Assembly: GCA_035430005.1 (NCBI GenBank)
Contig: DAOMFV010000008.1
Coordinates: 11,700-75,699 of the forward strand
DNA: 64,000 bases
Source of the DNA: JAEUIE01 sp035430005
GTDB taxonomy: Bacteria; Planctomycetota; Planctomycetia; Gemmatales; HRBIN36
Direction: 5' to 3'
Shown here: in pieces, positions 61,568 to 64,000 of the stretch
Numbering within the stretch: the first letter of the stretch is position 1
How the letters are laid out: every line of letters begins with the position of its first letter
Translations under genes and position numbers: made by a program
Notes under the pieces: model-generated
What the model saw: only the letters and a program-made list of their open reading frames with translations
Database searches by the model: none
Told to the model about the DNA's origin: nothing

Positions 61568-62125
61568 TTGCGTGAATGGTTCCATAACGTCTGGCAGACG
61601 ATCGTCACCGTCCTGGCGGGGATGCGGGTGACGCTGCGCACCTTCTTCCGCACCTATCGCACCGAGCCATTCACCAAACAATACGAGTACCCCGAGAAGC
61701 CGGTCGCAGTGTCGCCTCGCTATCGGGGGTTCCACCGCTTCGATCTGACAACGTGCATTGCCTGTGACAAGTGCGTGCGTGCCTGCCCAGTCGATTGCAT
61801 CTATATCGACAAGGAAAAGAACCCAATGGGCAAGGGCTTCCGAGTCAACGGGTTCAAGATCGACTATGGCAAATGCATCTTCTGCGCGCTCTGCGTCGAT
61901 CCTTGCCCCGTCGATTGTCTTTACATGGGTTCCAACCATGATCTCTCCGGTTACACTCGTGATGGGCTGATCGTCGACTTCGCCAAGCTACCCTTGGAAG
62001 TGGCCTGGGGACAGAACACGCTCAACCCTACGGTGGTCGCCGCCTCGAAGGAATTGACCTCCCCGGTGTGGACGAAGCCCCCCGAACCGCCAAAACCGTC
62101 ACCACCCCCCAAGCCAATGCCTTGA
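61568..62125 (+). CDS. nuoI: NADH-quinone oxidoreductase subunit I
   Basis: A 185-residue complex I subunit with two [4Fe-4S] clusters. CIACDKCVRACP and CIFCALCVDPCP (about residues 63-74 and 102-113) are the binding motifs. The start is a TTG at 61568; the first in-frame ATG (61622) would cut into the conserved N-terminal helix, which here reads VTVLAGMRVTLRTFFR, so the TTG is favoured though not certain. The C-terminus has an unusual Pro/Lys-rich tail (PPEPPKPSPPPKPMP). It is 19 bases after lpdA. Other nuo genes are not next to it. Confidence 0.93.
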   Translation: MREWFHNVWQTIVTVLAGMRVTLRTFFRTYRTEPFTKQYEYPEKPVAVSPRYRGFHRFDLTTCIACDKCVRACPVDCIYIDKEKNPMGKGFRVNGFKIDYGKCIFCALCVDPCPVDCLYMGSNHDLSGYTRDGLIVDFAKLPLEVAWGQNTLNPTVVAASKELTSPVWTKPPEPPKPSPPPKPMP

Positions 62126-62219
62126 CTGCCTTCTAGAATGCAGAAATCTGTTTTCATTGGTCATGCAAACGATTATCGGTGAAGACGTACACTTTTATCT
62201 TTCAACTAAGTGATGCATC

Positions 62220-62762
62220 ATGCCTGACCGTCATGCCCCATCCGGAAGACGTTTCTTTACACTCGATGAAGCCAATAAGATGCTGCCACTGGTGCGTCAC
62301 ATTGTGGACGACATCAGTAATACCGCCCGACTCTATGAGCGGTTGCAGAACAAGCTCGACATGAAGAACGATCTGGCTCCCTCCATGGATGATCGCCGAC
62401 TGCTCGAAGCAGAAGTCTCCGATCATGCTGATCGCCTGGAAGATTGCCTGCAGGAGATGCGGAACCTGGGCATCGAGTTCAAGGGCTGGGAAGGGCTCGT
62501 CGATTTCCCCGCCTGGGTCGATGGCCGCGAAGTCGAATATTGCTGGAAGCAGGGCGAACCGGCAGTCGGTCACTGGCATGAGCTGTATGCCGGGTTCAGC
62601 AATCGCAAGCCGTTACCCGTCACGGCGCAGGTGATCCCCGAAGTGATTCTCGGCGACGAAACCGTCGAAGAATACGTGCCCGATGACGTGACCAAGGCCA
62701 CCAGCAAGAAGAAAGCCAAGGCCCGCAGCAAGGCCGTGAAGCGTGGCGACGAGAAAAACTAA
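62220..62762 (+). CDS. DUF2203 family protein
   Basis: A 180-residue soluble protein. RFFTLDEANKMLPLVRHIVDD (here residues 11-30 shown in part: FFTLDEANKMLPLV) is the family's conserved start, followed by a long helical hairpin and, near residue 75, LGIEFKGWEGLVDFPA, then YCWKQGEPAVGHWHELYAGF, the DUF2203 C-terminal signature. The tail is Lys-rich. Function is unknown. It sits between nuoI and nuoA, 3 bases before nuoA, so it is likely cotranscribed with them. Confidence 0.88.
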   Translation: MPDRHAPSGRRFFTLDEANKMLPLVRHIVDDISNTARLYERLQNKLDMKNDLAPSMDDRRLLEAEVSDHADRLEDCLQEMRNLGIEFKGWEGLVDFPAWVDGREVEYCWKQGEPAVGHWHELYAGFSNRKPLPVTAQVIPEVILGDETVEEYVPDDVTKATSKKKAKARSKAVKRGDEKN

Positions 62763-62765
62763 CTG

Positions 62766-63317
62766 ATGCCGACGCTGGTTGCCTATCTCCTGGTGTTTGT
62801 GTTCGTGGGCATCGGGTTTGTGCTCATCAATCTCACAGTCGGCACGCTGATTCGTCCCAAGGTCAAGAACGCTGAGAAAGATATCCCCTACGAATGCGGC
62901 GAAGACCCGGTAGGCAGTTCGTGGGTGCAGTTCGATTTACGCTTTTATGTCGTTGCGCTGCTCTTCGTCATCTTTGAAGTCGAACTGGTCTTCTTCTTCC
63001 CCTGGGCCACGTTGTTCGGCAAGCTTAATACTCTCAGTGTCCCAACTACGCCAACTGCTGCTCACGACCTGTTAGTCAAGAGTGTCGCCCCACTAGCTCC
63101 CGCTGGTTCGGCAGTAGATCCCGACAGCGCTCTCGCCAGCGCGTGGTTGATCTTTGGCGAGATGGTCTTCTTTCTCGCTATCCTTCTCGTGGCCTACGCC
63201 TACCTGTGGCGACAAGGTGATTTGAACTGGGTGCGAGCGTCGTCGGTGGAACAAGCCAAGAAGCGAGTGATGCTTCCGATGGCGGAGCTAGAGTTGCCAT
63301 CACGCTCTAGTTTGTAG
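62766..63317 (+). CDS. nuoA: NADH-quinone oxidoreductase subunit A, with extra loop
   Basis: A 183-residue NuoA, longer than the usual 120-150. The first helix (about 5-25), YECGEDPVGSSWVQFDLRFY (about 42-61) and VALLFVIFEVELVFFFPW (about 63-80) are diagnostic. Between helices 2 and 3 an insertion of about 45 residues, LNTLSVPTTPTAAHDLL and on, is not seen in the short bacterial form. The last helix is at about 125-150. A single quinone-site subunit without nuoB or nuoC following it suggests complex I genes are scattered in this genome. Confidence 0.92.
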   Translation: MPTLVAYLLVFVFVGIGFVLINLTVGTLIRPKVKNAEKDIPYECGEDPVGSSWVQFDLRFYVVALLFVIFEVELVFFFPWATLFGKLNTLSVPTTPTAAHDLLVKSVAPLAPAGSAVDPDSALASAWLIFGEMVFFLAILLVAYAYLWRQGDLNWVRASSVEQAKKRVMLPMAELELPSRSSL

Positions 63318-63346
63318 TCATCACGACGGAGCGTGATGACTACAAA
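63311..63346. terminator. Bidirectional hairpin at the nuoA/hisH convergence
   Basis: Arms TTTGTAGTCATCACG (63311-63325) and its exact reverse complement (63332-63346) flank a 6-base loop. Both genes' stop codons lie inside the stem: nuoA's TAG at 63315 and hisH's stop at 63340. There is no long T-tract, but the symmetry makes it a candidate terminator for both strands. Confidence 0.7.
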
Positions 63347-63954
63347 CCAGACCGAACAAACTTGCGTAACAACTCCAACCCCGCCTGCTGGCTCTTCTCC
63401 GGGTGAAACTGTGTAGCCAATAGTCGGCCACGCTGAAGGGCGGCACAGAAGGGGGCGATATAGTCGGTCTCCAGCGCCACCAGCGAACGATCCTTGGGGA
63501 CGCAGTAATACGAGTGCACAAAGTAGTACCACGCCGGGTGAGGCAGGCCGTTCCAGAACGTATCGCCGTTCTTCAATACAGCCTGGTTCCACCCCATGTG
63601 TGGCACCTTGTAGCTCTCCACCGTGGGGAAACGAATTACTTCCCCCTCGAAGATGCCCAGGCCAGCGTGTAAGCCATTCTCGTGCCCTGTCGTCAGCAAC
63701 ATCTGCATGCCCACACAAATGCCCAGGAACGGCTTATCCTGCTGAATGTGAGCCAGCACCGGCTCCCGCAATTGAGCGGCAGTAAACTTGTCCATGCAAT
63801 CGCAGAAGGCCCCAACTCCAGGGAGCACGACATGGGTTGCCTCAGCTATCCGCTGCGGATCGCTGGTAATGAGGGCGGCGGCGCCCACTTTTTCAAAGGC
63901 TTTCTGCACGCTGCGCAGGTTGCCGATGCCATAATCGAGGATGACAAGGCTCAT
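63340..63954 (-). CDS. hisH: Imidazole glycerol phosphate synthase glutamine amidotransferase subunit HisH
   Basis: A 204-residue class I glutamine amidotransferase that feeds ammonia to HisF in histidine synthesis. The opening VILDYGIGNLRSVQKAFE (residues 4-21, shown in part) is the HisH signature. The nucleophile Cys lies in PFLGICVGMQMLL (about 75-87), and the catalytic His and Glu are in TQFHPEKSQQAG (about 181-192). PGVGAFCDCM and VPHMGWNQ are further family marks. hisF is not in the window. It converges with nuoA within a hairpin. Confidence 0.96.
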   Translation of the reverse strand: MSLVILDYGIGNLRSVQKAFEKVGAAALITSDPQRIAEATHVVLPGVGAFCDCMDKFTAAQLREPVLAHIQQDKPFLGICVGMQMLLTTGHENGLHAGLGIFEGEVIRFPTVESYKVPHMGWNQAVLKNGDTFWNGLPHPAWYYFVHSYYCVPKDRSLVALETDYIAPFCAALQRGRLLATQFHPEKSQQAGLELLRKFVRSGL

Positions 63955-63980
63955 ACTGGAAGTGTATCAGTATCGGGAAG

Positions 63981-63998
63981 GCGAGGCTCCTGCCGAGC
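63981..63998. repeat. Dispersed palindromic element copy 3 (half, cut by the window edge)
   Basis: An exact copy of GCGAGGCTCCTGCCGAGC, the core arm found at 3361-3378, lies upstream of hisH at the window end. The matching right arm would lie outside the window. Confidence 0.75.
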
Positions 63999-64000
63999 TA

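Overview
The window looks like a chromosomal segment from a planctomycete, most likely of the Gemmata/Gemmatales type. The evidence is direct: a DUF1501 protein paired with a giant PSCyt1/WD40/DUF1549/DUF1553 protein, a BBP7-type outer-membrane barrel, a 2294-residue surface protein with the planctomycete N-terminal LEER-TP motif, an oversized Ser/Thr kinase, and short palindromic repeats between genes. The genus cannot be fixed without a database search.

Layout. (1) 1-3.3 kb, minus strand: a metal-efflux operon (small Cys-rich exported protein, RND adaptor, RND pump that runs off the window). (2) 3.4-10.1 kb, minus strand: DUF1501 plus giant planctomycete cytochrome protein, then a SAM methyltransferase (10.3-11.0 kb). 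(3) 11.1-45.9 kb: a type VI secretion locus in several transcription units. tssM-like, tssL and tssK are on the minus strand; a TonB-dependent receptor and a dual kinase/pseudokinase protein follow on the minus strand; tssH/clpV is plus, tssA minus, then tssB-tssC-hcp-tssE-tssF-tssG plus. A BBP7 barrel (minus) and the giant repeat-rich surface protein (plus) come next, and vgrG plus PAAR close the locus. (4) 46-54.2 kb: two exported planctomycete proteins, a decayed polymorphic-toxin fragment, an SDR enzyme, CdsA, PhoH and two small proteins. (5) 54.4-64 kb: Gfo/Idh/MocA oxidoreductase, DUF1624 membrane protein, outer-membrane barrel, XerC/D-type recombinase, a HigBA toxin-antitoxin pair, lipoamide dehydrogenase, NuoI, DUF2203, NuoA and HisH.

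How the genes work together. The locus encodes the sheath (TssBC), tube (Hcp), spike (VgrG, PAAR), baseplate (TssE, F, G, K), cap (TssA), disassembly ATPase (ClpV) and an inner-membrane anchor (TssL, TssM-like). The anchor is unusual: the TssM-like protein has only 554 residues, ends just after its last membrane helix, has lost the Walker A lysine, and no TssJ lipoprotein is seen. A membrane protein with one apparently active and one degenerate kinase domain plus a roughly 1080-residue extracytoplasmic helical region sits divergently beside clpV and is a candidate regulator. This reduced-anchor T6SS with its kinase/pseudokinase protein and associated outer-membrane proteins is the best candidate for an under-described system here.

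Small-scale structure includes three copies of a palindromic element with core GCGAGGCTCCTGCCGAGC, a nested inverted-repeat element at 55.7 kb, a CAGTT-type degenerate repeat inside an operon at 4.9 kb, and several strong hairpins at gene ends. No tRNA, rRNA, CRISPR array or insertion sequence was recognised.
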